Shown here: in pieces, positions 55,559 to 63,459 of the stretch
Layout of the letters: each line of letters opens with the position of its first letter
Numbering within the stretch: the stretch's first letter is position 1
Assembly: GCF_004122035.1 (NCBI RefSeq)
Contig: NZ_SAXA01000001.1
Span: forward strand, 372,001-436,000
Direction of reading: 5' to 3'
From: Ancylomarina salipaludis
GTDB taxonomy: Bacteria > Bacteroidota > Bacteroidia > Bacteroidales > Marinifilaceae
DNA length: 64,000 nt
Notes under the pieces: model-generated
Database searches by the model: none
What the model saw: the letters and a program-made list of their open reading frames with translations, nothing else
Told to the model about the DNA's origin: nothing
Program-made: the position numbers and the translations under genes

Positions 55559-56509
55559 CTACATCTTATTCCAAACCAAAGCTGCACAACCCAAAACCGC
55601 GGCATTATCACTCAAGCCGGAAGGCAAAACTCTTATTTTATTTTTATAAATCGATAACAAATTTTTCTCCAAAGTTTCACGAACCGGATCAAATAATATA
55701 TCACCTGCTTTCGTCAATCCACCAAACAGAAAAATAGCTTCAGGACTTGTAACTGCAACCACATTGGCCAAAACCTCACCCAAAATAGTTGCTGTGTAGG
55801 TGAAAGTTTCCATTGCTACTGAATCGCCTCTATTTGCTGCTTCTGCCACCATTTTCGCAGTAAGCTGGTTGAAAGGAACATCTCTCAACTCACTGTCACC
55901 ATTATGTCTGGCCAATAATTTATAAACTGATCTTTTCACCCCAGTGGCTGAAACATAGGTTTCCAAACAACCTTTTCTACCACAGCCACACTCACGACCA
56001 CTTTTACGTACAATCATATGCCCAACTTCACCTGCAAAACCATCATGACCATGAAGGATATCACCATTGGCAAAAATTCCGCTCCCCAATCCGGTTCCTA
56101 AGGTAATCACCATAAAATGATTCATATCCCGAGCTGCACCAAATACTTTTTCACCCATTGCAGCAGCATTGGCATCATTGGTAATATAAACCGGAACATC
56201 CAAACGTTTTTTTATCAGCTCAACAAATGGAATACTCCCTTTCCAGCGCAAATTAGCAGCATCTTCAATTGTTCCTGTATAATAACTTGCATTAGGCGCA
56301 CCAATTCCGATTCCTTTTATATCGATTTGATAAGGCAAATCATTCCGGACAGAATTTATTGAACTAAATAATTCATCCAGATAATCTTCTACATCGGCAT
56401 GTTTTTGCGTAGGAAGTGTTCCTTCAGAAATACAAATTCCTTCCTTATCAATAAAACCAAAAACCGTGTTGGTCCCTCCAATATCAATTCCTAATGCGAC
56501 TTCTTTCAT
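55559..56509 (-). CDS. ROK family sugar kinase (glucokinase-like)
   Basis: This 316-residue kinase has the ATP phosphate motif DIGGTNT at residues 9-15, LGTGLGSGIFANG, the GEVGH segment and the ROK zinc motif CGCGRKGCLE near residue 173. It should phosphorylate glucose or another hexose or amino sugar in the cytoplasm. The frame also opens at an ATG at 56527 that overlaps the end of the transporter gene, but MKEVALGIDIGG from 56509 fits the family better. It follows the MFS sugar transporter gene by 10 bases, so uptake and phosphorylation are coupled. Confidence 0.9.
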   Translation of the reverse strand: MKEVALGIDIGGTNTVFGFIDKEGICISEGTLPTQKHADVEDYLDELFSSINSVRNDLPYQIDIKGIGIGAPNASYYTGTIEDAANLRWKGSIPFVELIKKRLDVPVYITNDANAAAMGEKVFGAARDMNHFMVITLGTGLGSGIFANGDILHGHDGFAGEVGHMIVRKSGRECGCGRKGCLETYVSATGVKRSVYKLLARHNGDSELRDVPFNQLTAKMVAEAANRGDSVAMETFTYTATILGEVLANVVAVTSPEAIFLFGGLTKAGDILFDPVRETLEKNLLSIYKNKIRVLPSGLSDNAAVLGCAALVWNKM

Positions 56510-56519
56510 TCGAATATGC

Positions 56520-57752
56520 TTAATCATGTTTAAATCCCTTTACAGCATAATAGAAGATATATGCGTAACAAAGAACAGTAATAATAAATGAATTTTGAAG
56601 GCCAAAATTATCTGCTAAAACACCCATTAGCAATGGAACAATAGCCCCACCAACAATGGCTAAACAAAGAATTCCGGATCCCTGACTTGTATGCTGACCC
56701 AATCCATCAATTGCAAGCGTAAAGATAGTAGGAAACATGATAGAATTAAACAATCCAACTAAAACAATACTCCATAAAGCAAGCTGTCCATGTGTTAACA
56801 TACTGGTTACAACCAAAAACACCACCATAATGGTATTAAAAGCCAGTAATTTATTTGCTGCCACTTTATGCATAATAGCAGATCCAATAAACCGTCCAAG
56901 CATAGCGCCTCCCCAAAAAATAGAGACATAGCTTGCAGCTTGAGCTTCACCAAACAAATTTAAAGCATCATGTCCCAAATAGCTTACCAAAGCACTTCCG
57001 ATAGAAACCTCAGCTCCTACATACATAAATATAGCAACTGCTCCTAAAACTAAATGTTTATGATTCCAAGCTGACCCTTCTGCTTTCTGCTCCTCTGCAT
57101 TTATAATTTTTGGCAATTTCACAAAAGCAAAAACCAATGCAATCAATCCCAATGCCACAGCCAAACCAATATAAGGCATTTGAACAGCAGAAGCACGGTT
57201 TATCAAATCATCACTATTATTATCTAATATTAACCAGGCTCCAAACATGGGAGCCACTGTTGTTCCTAAACTGTTAAAACCTTGTGTCAAATTCAAACGG
57301 CTTGATGCAGTTTCAGGACTTCCCAATTCAGCAACAAAAGGGTTCGCTGCCACCTGCAAAATCACTATTCCGGTAGCCAAAACAAAGAACGCAAATAGAA
57401 AGAAGCCATAGGATAAAAACGAAGCTGCCGGATAAAATAAGAGAGCTCCCAAACCTGCCACAGAAAGACCTAAAACGATTCCGTACTTGTAGCCAATTTT
57501 ACCAATGATACGCCCAGCAGGTAACGACATTAAAAAATAAGCACCAAAAAAAGTGAATTGAACCAACATGGCCTGAGTAAAATTCAAATCGAATAAACCC
57601 TTCAAATGTGGAATTAAAATATCATTCATACAGGTTAAAAATCCCCACATAAAAAACAGGCTCGTCAACAAAGCCAATGCCCCCCTCAAATTCATAGCCT
57701 TTTCACCCTTTTCGCTTTTCGATCCTTTGATCGCTGCACTTATAGATACCAT
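56520..57752 (-). CDS. MFS sugar transporter, FucP/GluP (FHS) family
   Basis: This 410-residue transporter has 12 predicted membrane helices and the FHS family opening FFMWGFLTCMNDILIPHLKGLF, with AGRIIGKIGYKYGI in the first loop. The family carries glucose, galactose or fucose with protons; in Bacteroidota many are glucose/galactose or other hexose carriers. It is first in a two-gene operon with a ROK kinase, and an AraC regulator is transcribed divergently, which suggests substrate-induced expression. Confidence 0.92.
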   Translation of the reverse strand: MVSISAAIKGSKSEKGEKAMNLRGALALLTSLFFMWGFLTCMNDILIPHLKGLFDLNFTQAMLVQFTFFGAYFLMSLPAGRIIGKIGYKYGIVLGLSVAGLGALLFYPAASFLSYGFFLFAFFVLATGIVILQVAANPFVAELGSPETASSRLNLTQGFNSLGTTVAPMFGAWLILDNNSDDLINRASAVQMPYIGLAVALGLIALVFAFVKLPKIINAEEQKAEGSAWNHKHLVLGAVAIFMYVGAEVSIGSALVSYLGHDALNLFGEAQAASYVSIFWGGAMLGRFIGSAIMHKVAANKLLAFNTIMVVFLVVTSMLTHGQLALWSIVLVGLFNSIMFPTIFTLAIDGLGQHTSQGSGILCLAIVGGAIVPLLMGVLADNFGLQNSFIITVLCYAYIFYYAVKGFKHD

Positions 57753-57809
57753 AATGTCTTGTTTTAGATTTTTACTTGCAACAAAGCTTCAATATTTACA
57801 ACTAGAACT

Positions 57810-57827
57810 ATGGTACTATTTTACCAT
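57810..57827. promoter_or_regulatory. Inverted repeat in the sugar-transporter/AraC intergenic region
   Basis: ATGGTA (57810-57815) and TACCAT (57822-57827) form a perfect 6-bp dyad with a six-base spacer. It lies between the divergent starts and 10 bases upstream of the AraC -7 box. It is a candidate operator; the bound protein is unknown. Confidence 0.45.
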
Positions 57828-57837
57828 TAAATAACAC

Positions 57838-57845
57838 TATATTTG
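57838..57845 (+). promoter_or_regulatory. -7 box (TATATTTG) for the AraC gene
   Basis: TATATTTG is an exact match to TAnnTTTG, 64 bases before the ATG. A second dyad (AATAATTACT-N7-AGTAATAATT, about 57855-57881, one mismatch) lies just downstream and could be an operator at the transcript start. Confidence 0.5.
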
Positions 57846-57909
57846 CATTCTATTAATAATTACTGACATAAAGTAATAATTATTTGTTATCAATATTAAT
57901 TATTAAGAG

Positions 57910-58800
57910 ATGGCGCTATTTTTAGAAGAGATTCCTTTAAAAACGACCTATTCATTCCGAAGTAAAATTGATATTTTGCCTCATATTGTTGTGCCATGGC
58001 ATTACCATCCTGAATTTGAGCTCATCTATATTGAAAAGAGCAAAGGCACCCTAATAGTTGGAGATTGCATTGATAAATTTACCGATGAGGATATGATTTT
58101 CCTGGGGCCCAATGTGCCTCACGTTATGACAAATGAAGAATCTTATTATCAAAAAGATCCTAATCTCAAAGCTAAAGCCAGAGTCATCCATTTTAAAAAA
58201 GAAATATTTGGAAACAACTTATTAGGCCTACCTGAATTAGATAAAATCAACCTCTTCCTTGAGAAAAGTTCCAGAGGCTTTCGGGTTCAGGGCACTACCA
58301 AAACAAAAATCGTTTCGATCCTGAATGATTTACACGAAGCCAAAGGCGCAGTTAGAATCATACTCTTATTACAGATCCTAAATCTCCTTTCAGAGGATAA
58401 GAATGAAATTTATTTAGCAAGTGAAGCATTTGTTGAAAGCTTCAAGCATTCATCCAATCAGAAGCTCTACAATGTTTATGAATATGTAAGCAAGCATTTT
58501 CAGGAAACCATCGATTTAGAATCTGCAGCGAAGGTTGCCAACCTAAGCAAAACCGCCTTTTGCCGTTTTATTAAAACGAAAACAAACAAAACCTTCTCAG
58601 AATTTCTAAATGAAATGAGGATTAATTACGCACAAAAGCTATTGGTAGACGGAAAATTAACAATAGCTCAAATCGCATACGAATGTGGTTTTAACAGCCC
58701 CTCATATTTTAACAAGCAATTTAAAAACTATACTGGACTAACACCTCAAACTGCCAGATTGCAGGCAAAAAAAAATAGTATGTATCGGTTTTATAAATAG
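57910..58800 (+). CDS. AraC family transcriptional regulator
   Basis: This 296-residue regulator has an N-terminal cupin domain (PWHYHPEFELIYIEKSKGTLIVGD and GPNVPHV) and a C-terminal pair of helix-turn-helix motifs (ESAAKVANLSKTAFCRFIK and IAQIAYECGFNSPSYFNKQFK). The cupin half likely binds a sugar. It diverges from the MFS and ROK genes with a 157-base gap that carries two dyads, so it probably controls them and perhaps itself. A weak hairpin follows the stop codon. Confidence 0.92.
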   Translation: MALFLEEIPLKTTYSFRSKIDILPHIVVPWHYHPEFELIYIEKSKGTLIVGDCIDKFTDEDMIFLGPNVPHVMTNEESYYQKDPNLKAKARVIHFKKEIFGNNLLGLPELDKINLFLEKSSRGFRVQGTTKTKIVSILNDLHEAKGAVRIILLLQILNLLSEDKNEIYLASEAFVESFKHSSNQKLYNVYEYVSKHFQETIDLESAAKVANLSKTAFCRFIKTKTNKTFSEFLNEMRINYAQKLLVDGKLTIAQIAYECGFNSPSYFNKQFKNYTGLTPQTARLQAKKNSMYRFYK

Positions 58801-58834
58801 AAGTGGCTACCAACATAAAGCTGACAGCCACTTT
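58801..58834 (+). terminator. Possible terminator of the AraC gene
   Basis: AAGTGGCT (58801-58808) pairs with AGCCACTT (58826-58833) around a 17-base loop. Only a short T tract follows, so efficiency is doubtful. Confidence 0.45.
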
Positions 58835-59068
58835 CAAAGAAAACCAATTAATTATACTATTAAAACCATCATTTGGGACACCACTCCCAAAGTCATGGAG
58901 AACTCAGTCTCTTTATGATCTATGGTTTTGCCTATTTTAACCAATAACCAGACCAAATGACACAAACTATTCAATTACAACACATAAGACCAAGTTTATT
59001 TTAAGATCTAAGCTATCAAAGTGTTCGGCTACGTCACAATGCTGTTCATAATCGAACACATCAAAAAA

Positions 59069-60052
59069 TTAATGATAGCTTTGATCTCCTGATGTCGAAT
59101 GGCCGTATACCCAAATTTCACCATGCTTTGCATAGAGTTTTCTCTCGGCTGATCTTTGTCCTGCATGTAAATCTCCTGATGAAGCTCTCAAATCAAAACT
59201 TAAAGCATCCATCTCATTTTCAAAATCCATTGTAATATCACCCGAGGTAGAGGTGAATTTTGAATCTGCAAGTAATTCTATCCCCTCTCCTCTTATATCA
59301 CCGGAAGTTGCCATTAAATCGAGTACTGTTTTGGCATTTTTGATGGTAAAATTTCCCGAACTTGAAACATTACTTAGTGCCCCATTAATGTCTTCAAATT
59401 TCAAATCACCAGATGTTGTTTTAGTACTTAAATTTCCTTTTACATCGATAAAAGACATATCGCCGGATGTTGCACTAGTTGAGATATCGGCCTGAATATG
59501 AGAAAAATTCTGATCACCAGAAGTTGATACTGCTGATATACTACCTTTTAAATAGTCAATTTTCAAATCCCCTGAACTTGTTGTTGAAGTGAGATTGGTT
59601 TCAATATTTTTAAGCTCAATGTCTCCCGAACTCGCTTTTAGTCTCATCTTATCCGATATAATATCTTCAACATACACGTCACCTGATGAATTTATAATCT
59701 CTATATCCGTTGAATAAGGAACTTTAAAATTCAAATAAGCGTCGAAACGGCCGCTAATAAAACCAGGCGTCTCAACCCAAACTTTTAAAGTAGAACCATC
59801 CTGACGATGCTTAATTTCAAAATCCTTACTGCCCCTTATCTTTCCTTGAATCAAACCTTTAAACTGAACATCATCTCTATCCTCACCAATGATATTGACA
59901 TCTGTGAAACGGCCTTCAATTTCAATTCGTTTAATTCCATCATATTTAGCATCAGCTTTTGCATATATGGTTTGAGCAACACTACAAAATGGCAGAACCA
60001 AAAGCCCTGCAAGAACAATGATGTACTTAAAATTCAATTTCCTAATCTGCAT
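59069..60052 (-). CDS. Secreted DUF4097-type beta-strand repeat protein
   Basis: A signal peptide (residues 1-26, ending CSVAQ) precedes a domain with about 11 repeats of 18-22 residues, each built around SSGD or TSGD (one SSGN), followed by a short strand. The series runs from about residue 120 to the C-terminus and ends TSGDQSYH. This is the DUF4097/head-GIN-like beta-helix pattern. Function is unknown; related proteins are exported and sometimes sit near anti-sigma or two-component genes, which are absent here. It is a single-gene unit. Confidence 0.85.
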   Translation of the reverse strand: MQIRKLNFKYIIVLAGLLVLPFCSVAQTIYAKADAKYDGIKRIEIEGRFTDVNIIGEDRDDVQFKGLIQGKIRGSKDFEIKHRQDGSTLKVWVETPGFISGRFDAYLNFKVPYSTDIEIINSSGDVYVEDIISDKMRLKASSGDIELKNIETNLTSTTSSGDLKIDYLKGSISAVSTSGDQNFSHIQADISTSATSGDMSFIDVKGNLSTKTTSGDLKFEDINGALSNVSSSGNFTIKNAKTVLDLMATSGDIRGEGIELLADSKFTSTSGDITMDFENEMDALSFDLRASSGDLHAGQRSAERKLYAKHGEIWVYGHSTSGDQSYH

Positions 60053-60237
60053 AACTTTTATTTTAAATTTATATTAGACTTGATAGTTCAATCAGCATTA
60101 AAAACGTGTGTACCTATATATGACGACAATACTAAACATATAGTTACATCCCGATTCAATTAAATTTATCGAAAACTATTCGCCTTATATCTAACGCCTC
60201 ATAACCAGAGTATTCTTTAATAAATTCCTCAAAGCTA

Positions 60238-60268
60238 TTTAGACATCTTCTAAATTATATTATCTTTG
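60238..60268 (+). promoter_or_regulatory. Promoter for the FNR-like gene (TTTA-N19-TATCTTTG)
   Basis: TATCTTTG at 60261-60268 matches TAnnTTTG, and TTTA at 60238-60241 lies 19 bases upstream. The leader is about 40 bases long. Confidence 0.6.
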
Positions 60269-60314
60269 TCAGGAATAAATAAGACATTTTTCAATTCTGA
60301 AATCAAATAAACAA

Positions 60315-60986
60315 ATGCAAACAGATAGTAATTCAGAACAAATTTTGACGGAAAGCTCTGTGGTTTCTAATACCGAAATTGCACCCGGAGTTTTCGTACT
60401 TAAAATCAGACGAAATATTAATTTTAAACCAGGACAATATATCGGTATCACTACCGACAAAAATGTTGCTCCTCGCCTCTATACCATTGCCAGTAACACA
60501 AAAGACGACGTTATACAAATCTTATACAATGTAAAAGACGACGGATGGCTAACGCCCAGACTGAGCGAACATAAATTTGGTTCAACCATTTATATGACAA
60601 AACCTGATGGTGATTTTATTGATGATGACAGTCCCGCCTGGTGGATTGCATCCGGGACGGGGATTGCCCCATTTGCATCCATGTTTCGATCGGGACTAAA
60701 AACCAACAAAACTTTAATTCACGGTGGTCGATTTGCCCATTCATTCTTTTTTGAAAAAGAATTCCGCCCAATTCTTAAGGCTAACTACATTCGTTGTTGC
60801 TCTCAAGAAAGTGCTGAGGGTTTGTATAATGGAAGATTAACCCGATATTTGCAGGATATAGAGACTTTTCCTGAGGATTGCAGGTATTTTTTGTGCGGTA
60901 GTCCTGAAATGGTTGTTGAGGTAAGAGATTTACTTATTGACAAAGGAGTCGCTTATAATAAAATCGTTGCTGAAATCTATTTTTAG
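60315..60986 (+). CDS. Ferredoxin--NADP reductase-like flavoprotein
   Basis: This 223-residue protein has an FAD-binding beta-barrel (FKPGQYIGI, PRLYTIAS as the RxYS/T motif) and an NAD(P)-binding domain (ASGTGIAPFASM, FLCGSPEMV) ending in AEIYF, as in short bacterial ferredoxin or flavodoxin reductases. It would pass electrons between NADPH and ferredoxin or flavodoxin. It lacks an iron-sulfur domain of its own. rlmN follows after 78 bases on the same strand; RlmN needs reduced flavodoxin or ferredoxin, so a link is possible but not shown. Confidence 0.88.
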   Translation: MQTDSNSEQILTESSVVSNTEIAPGVFVLKIRRNINFKPGQYIGITTDKNVAPRLYTIASNTKDDVIQILYNVKDDGWLTPRLSEHKFGSTIYMTKPDGDFIDDDSPAWWIASGTGIAPFASMFRSGLKTNKTLIHGGRFAHSFFFEKEFRPILKANYIRCCSQESAEGLYNGRLTRYLQDIETFPEDCRYFLCGSPEMVVEVRDLLIDKGVAYNKIVAEIYF

Positions 60987-61064
60987 TTCCGGTTTTAATA
61001 ATCAAAAAAACAGAACACATATGTTGATGACCACCAGGAATTAACAAAAAATTATTATAAGCAG

Positions 61065-62108
61065 ATGGCTAAAGAAATACTATTAGGAAAAACATTGGAG
61101 GAATTAACTCAAGTTGTTTTAGATTTAAAACTTCCAAAGTTTACTGCCAAACAAATTGCCGATTGGCTTTATAAAAAAGATATTACAAGTATTGACGAAA
61201 TGTTAAACTTGTCGTTGAAAGCCAGAACGCTCCTAAAAGAAAATTTCGATATCGGTTTAACAGCCACGATCAAAGAACAATGTTCGGTAGATGGGACTAA
61301 AAAATACCTTTACCCAACCAATCATGAAGGTCAGTTTATCGAAACAGCTTATATCCCTGATGATGACAGAGCAACGCTTTGCGTTTCATCTCAAGTGGGA
61401 TGTAAAATGGGTTGTCTATTCTGTATGACAGGCAAACAAGGTTTTCAGGGACAACTTAAAGCCGCTGATATCATCAATCAGGTTCGTAGTCTACCCGAAA
61501 GACATCAGCTTACAAATATTGTTTACATGGGAATGGGTGAACCTCTGGACAATGTGCCTGAAGTTATGAAGTCACTTGAAATTCTTACCTCGGATTATGG
61601 TATGGCTATGAGTCCGCGTAGAATTACCGTTTCAACCATCGGAATTATTCCAGGAATGAAGACCTTTTTGAACGAAAGTGAGTGTCATTTAGCCGTGAGT
61701 CTGCACACACCTTTCGACGATGAGAGAAAAAAACTAATGCCAATTCAAAATGTATACCCGGTAAAAGATGTTTTGAAGATGATTCGTGAATTTGATTTCG
61801 GTCGTCAACGAAGAGTTTCTTTCGAGTACATCATGTTTAAGGGAATTAACGACACGCCTGCGCACGTTAAAGAATTGTGTAAAATTCTAGATGGTATTAA
61901 ATGCCGAATGAACTTAATTCGATTCCACCCTATTCCAAACTCACCGCTTCTTGGCTCTGATGAATCAACAGTTGAAGAATTTAAAAACTTGCTTAATAAG
62001 AAAGGCATCACCACAACCATCCGTCGTTCACGTGGGCTGGATATCTTTGCTGCCTGCGGTCTCTTATCAACTAAGGAATTGGTGAAACAACAAAATAAAG
62101 ATTTCTAA
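61065..62108 (+). CDS. rlmN: Dual-specificity 23S rRNA/tRNA adenine C2-methyltransferase
   Basis: This radical SAM enzyme methylates A2503 of 23S rRNA and A37 of certain tRNAs. The iron-sulfur motif CKMGCLFC (CxxxCxxC) is near residues 112-120, the SAM-contact region MGMGEPLDN lies near residue 160, and the second catalytic cysteine is in IFAACGLLS near residue 331. The length of 347 residues is typical. It ends just before a strong terminator. Confidence 0.96.
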   Translation: MAKEILLGKTLEELTQVVLDLKLPKFTAKQIADWLYKKDITSIDEMLNLSLKARTLLKENFDIGLTATIKEQCSVDGTKKYLYPTNHEGQFIETAYIPDDDRATLCVSSQVGCKMGCLFCMTGKQGFQGQLKAADIINQVRSLPERHQLTNIVYMGMGEPLDNVPEVMKSLEILTSDYGMAMSPRRITVSTIGIIPGMKTFLNESECHLAVSLHTPFDDERKKLMPIQNVYPVKDVLKMIREFDFGRQRRVSFEYIMFKGINDTPAHVKELCKILDGIKCRMNLIRFHPIPNSPLLGSDESTVEEFKNLLNKKGITTTIRRSRGLDIFAACGLLSTKELVKQQNKDF

Positions 62109-62127
62109 GCAATCGAAAATATCATAC

Positions 62128-62162
62128 AAAAAAAATCCTGCCTTAACAGCAGGATTTTTTTT
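62128..62162. terminator. Bidirectional rho-independent terminator
   Basis: A run of eight A, then TCCTGC, a seven-base loop, GCAGGA and eight T. It lies between convergent rlmN and the LacI gene and can serve both. Confidence 0.92.
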
Positions 62163-62180
62163 ATACTATATTCTGAGCTT

Positions 62181-63200
62181 TTACTTTTCAGATGAAGCTC
62201 TCACAATTAAGTCAGCATGTACAACTGCTTCTTTCACTTTATCGCTATCAGGTTTATTCTCCATTTGTTCGAAAAGCAGATTGGCAGCTTCTCGCCCTAC
62301 TTCTTTCGGATTCTGATCCATTGTCGAGATTGAAGGCTCCATATAACGAGAACGACGGCTGTTTGAGAACCCAACAACAGCAACTTCTTCCGGAATCTTA
62401 AATCCAAGCTCTTTAGCTGCCATTATAGCACCAATAGCCAGCTCATCATTAATTGCAAAGAAAGCATCCGGGCGATTACTTCTGGATAATAATTCCATTG
62501 TCGCACTTTTGGCCGAATCAACAGTAAAATCACAGCGAGAAATCAAAGTCTCATCCAAATCAATATTTTTATCCGAAAGAGCAAGCTTGTACCCTCTCAT
62601 TCTATTTCGACCAAACAACATGTACTCCGGGCCGGTCAGAAAAGCGACACGCTTGGCTCCGCCTTCCAACAGGTGAGTCACTGCAGCGTGAGCAGCAGCC
62701 GCATCATCAGCCACAACTTTCGACACATCCAGCTCTTTTGAAGTTCTATCGAAAAGCACGATGGGCACCCCCATATCCTTAATCTTATGAATATGATCGT
62801 AAGTATTGGTTGCACGAGATAAAGACAGAATAATTCCATCCATTCTCATGTTCAAAAATCCATCAACATTTTTCTTTTCTTTTTCAAGCTTCTCATTTGA
62901 TGAACTCACAAAAACCTGATAACCATGCTCATCAGCAACTTGTTCAATTCCTTTAACTACCGAAGCATAAAACGAACTCACAATCTGAGGAACAACGACA
63001 CCAATTGTATTCGACTTTTGAGTTTTAAGAGCAACAGCCAACGGATTGGGTCTATAGTTCAATTCCTTAGCAAGCTTTTGAACCGCTTCACGTGTTTGTA
63101 AGCTAATTTCCGGATTGTTCTTTAAAGCTCTTGAGACTGTAGAAACAGATATACTGAGTTTCTCAGCAATATCTTTAATCGTTACGGGTCGGTTTGCCAT
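62181..63200 (-). CDS. LacI family transcriptional regulator
   Basis: This repressor of about 339 residues starts with the LacI helix-turn-helix and hinge (VTIKDIAEKLSISVSTVSRALKNNPEIS) and has a periplasmic-binding-like sensor domain (IGVVVPQIVSSFYASVVKGIE, MRMDGIILSLS, VAFLTGPEYMLFGRNRMRGY). It should bind a sugar or related ligand. Three in-frame ATGs lie at 63209, 63206 and 63200; the last gives the usual short lead before the helix-turn-helix. No transporter or enzyme genes are adjacent in the window, so the target is not clear. A promoter with a dyad at the transcript start lies upstream. Confidence 0.92.
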   Translation of the reverse strand: MANRPVTIKDIAEKLSISVSTVSRALKNNPEISLQTREAVQKLAKELNYRPNPLAVALKTQKSNTIGVVVPQIVSSFYASVVKGIEQVADEHGYQVFVSSSNEKLEKEKKNVDGFLNMRMDGIILSLSRATNTYDHIHKIKDMGVPIVLFDRTSKELDVSKVVADDAAAAHAAVTHLLEGGAKRVAFLTGPEYMLFGRNRMRGYKLALSDKNIDLDETLISRCDFTVDSAKSATMELLSRSNRPDAFFAINDELAIGAIMAAKELGFKIPEEVAVVGFSNSRRSRYMEPSISTMDQNPKEVGREAANLLFEQMENKPDSDKVKEAVVHADLIVRASSEK

Positions 63201-63337
63201 AGACATCATTTTTAAACTATTTTCCGTTAAATTCTACTAAAGAGTCTTAAATTAAACTCCATTCTAATTTAGAACTAAGAAGATCAACAGAGTGAATATA
63301 AAAGAAAATTAATAGTCGTATTAATTTTTGAATACAG

Positions 63338-63361
63338 AAATTACAATACCAATTGTAATTT
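63338..63361. promoter_or_regulatory. Perfect inverted repeat at the LacI-gene transcript start
   Basis: AAATTACAAT (63338-63347) and ATTGTAATTT (63352-63361) form a perfect 10-bp dyad with a four-base spacer. It begins about ten bases after the minus-strand -7 box, so it covers the predicted start of transcription. It may be an operator, or a hairpin at the 5' end of the mRNA. Confidence 0.55.
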
Positions 63362-63370
63362 GCAGTATCA

Positions 63371-63401
63371 CAAAGATAAAATAATTCAGATAGTTTCAAT
63401 A
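63371..63401 (-). promoter_or_regulatory. Promoter of the LacI gene (ATTG-N19-TATCTTTG)
   Basis: The minus strand reads TATCTTTG (63378-63371) with ATTG (63401-63398) 19 bases upstream, close to the Bacteroidota consensus. The leader to the LacI start would be about 160 bases. Confidence 0.6.
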
Positions 63402-63459
63402 AATAGATTGAGGTTTTGAATAACATCAATTCAAAAACCAAAAAGATAATCTGAAATTC

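Noticed and set aside
59253-60163. Plus-strand frames inside the DUF4097 gene
   Set aside because: They are shadows of the repeated minus-strand coding sequence.
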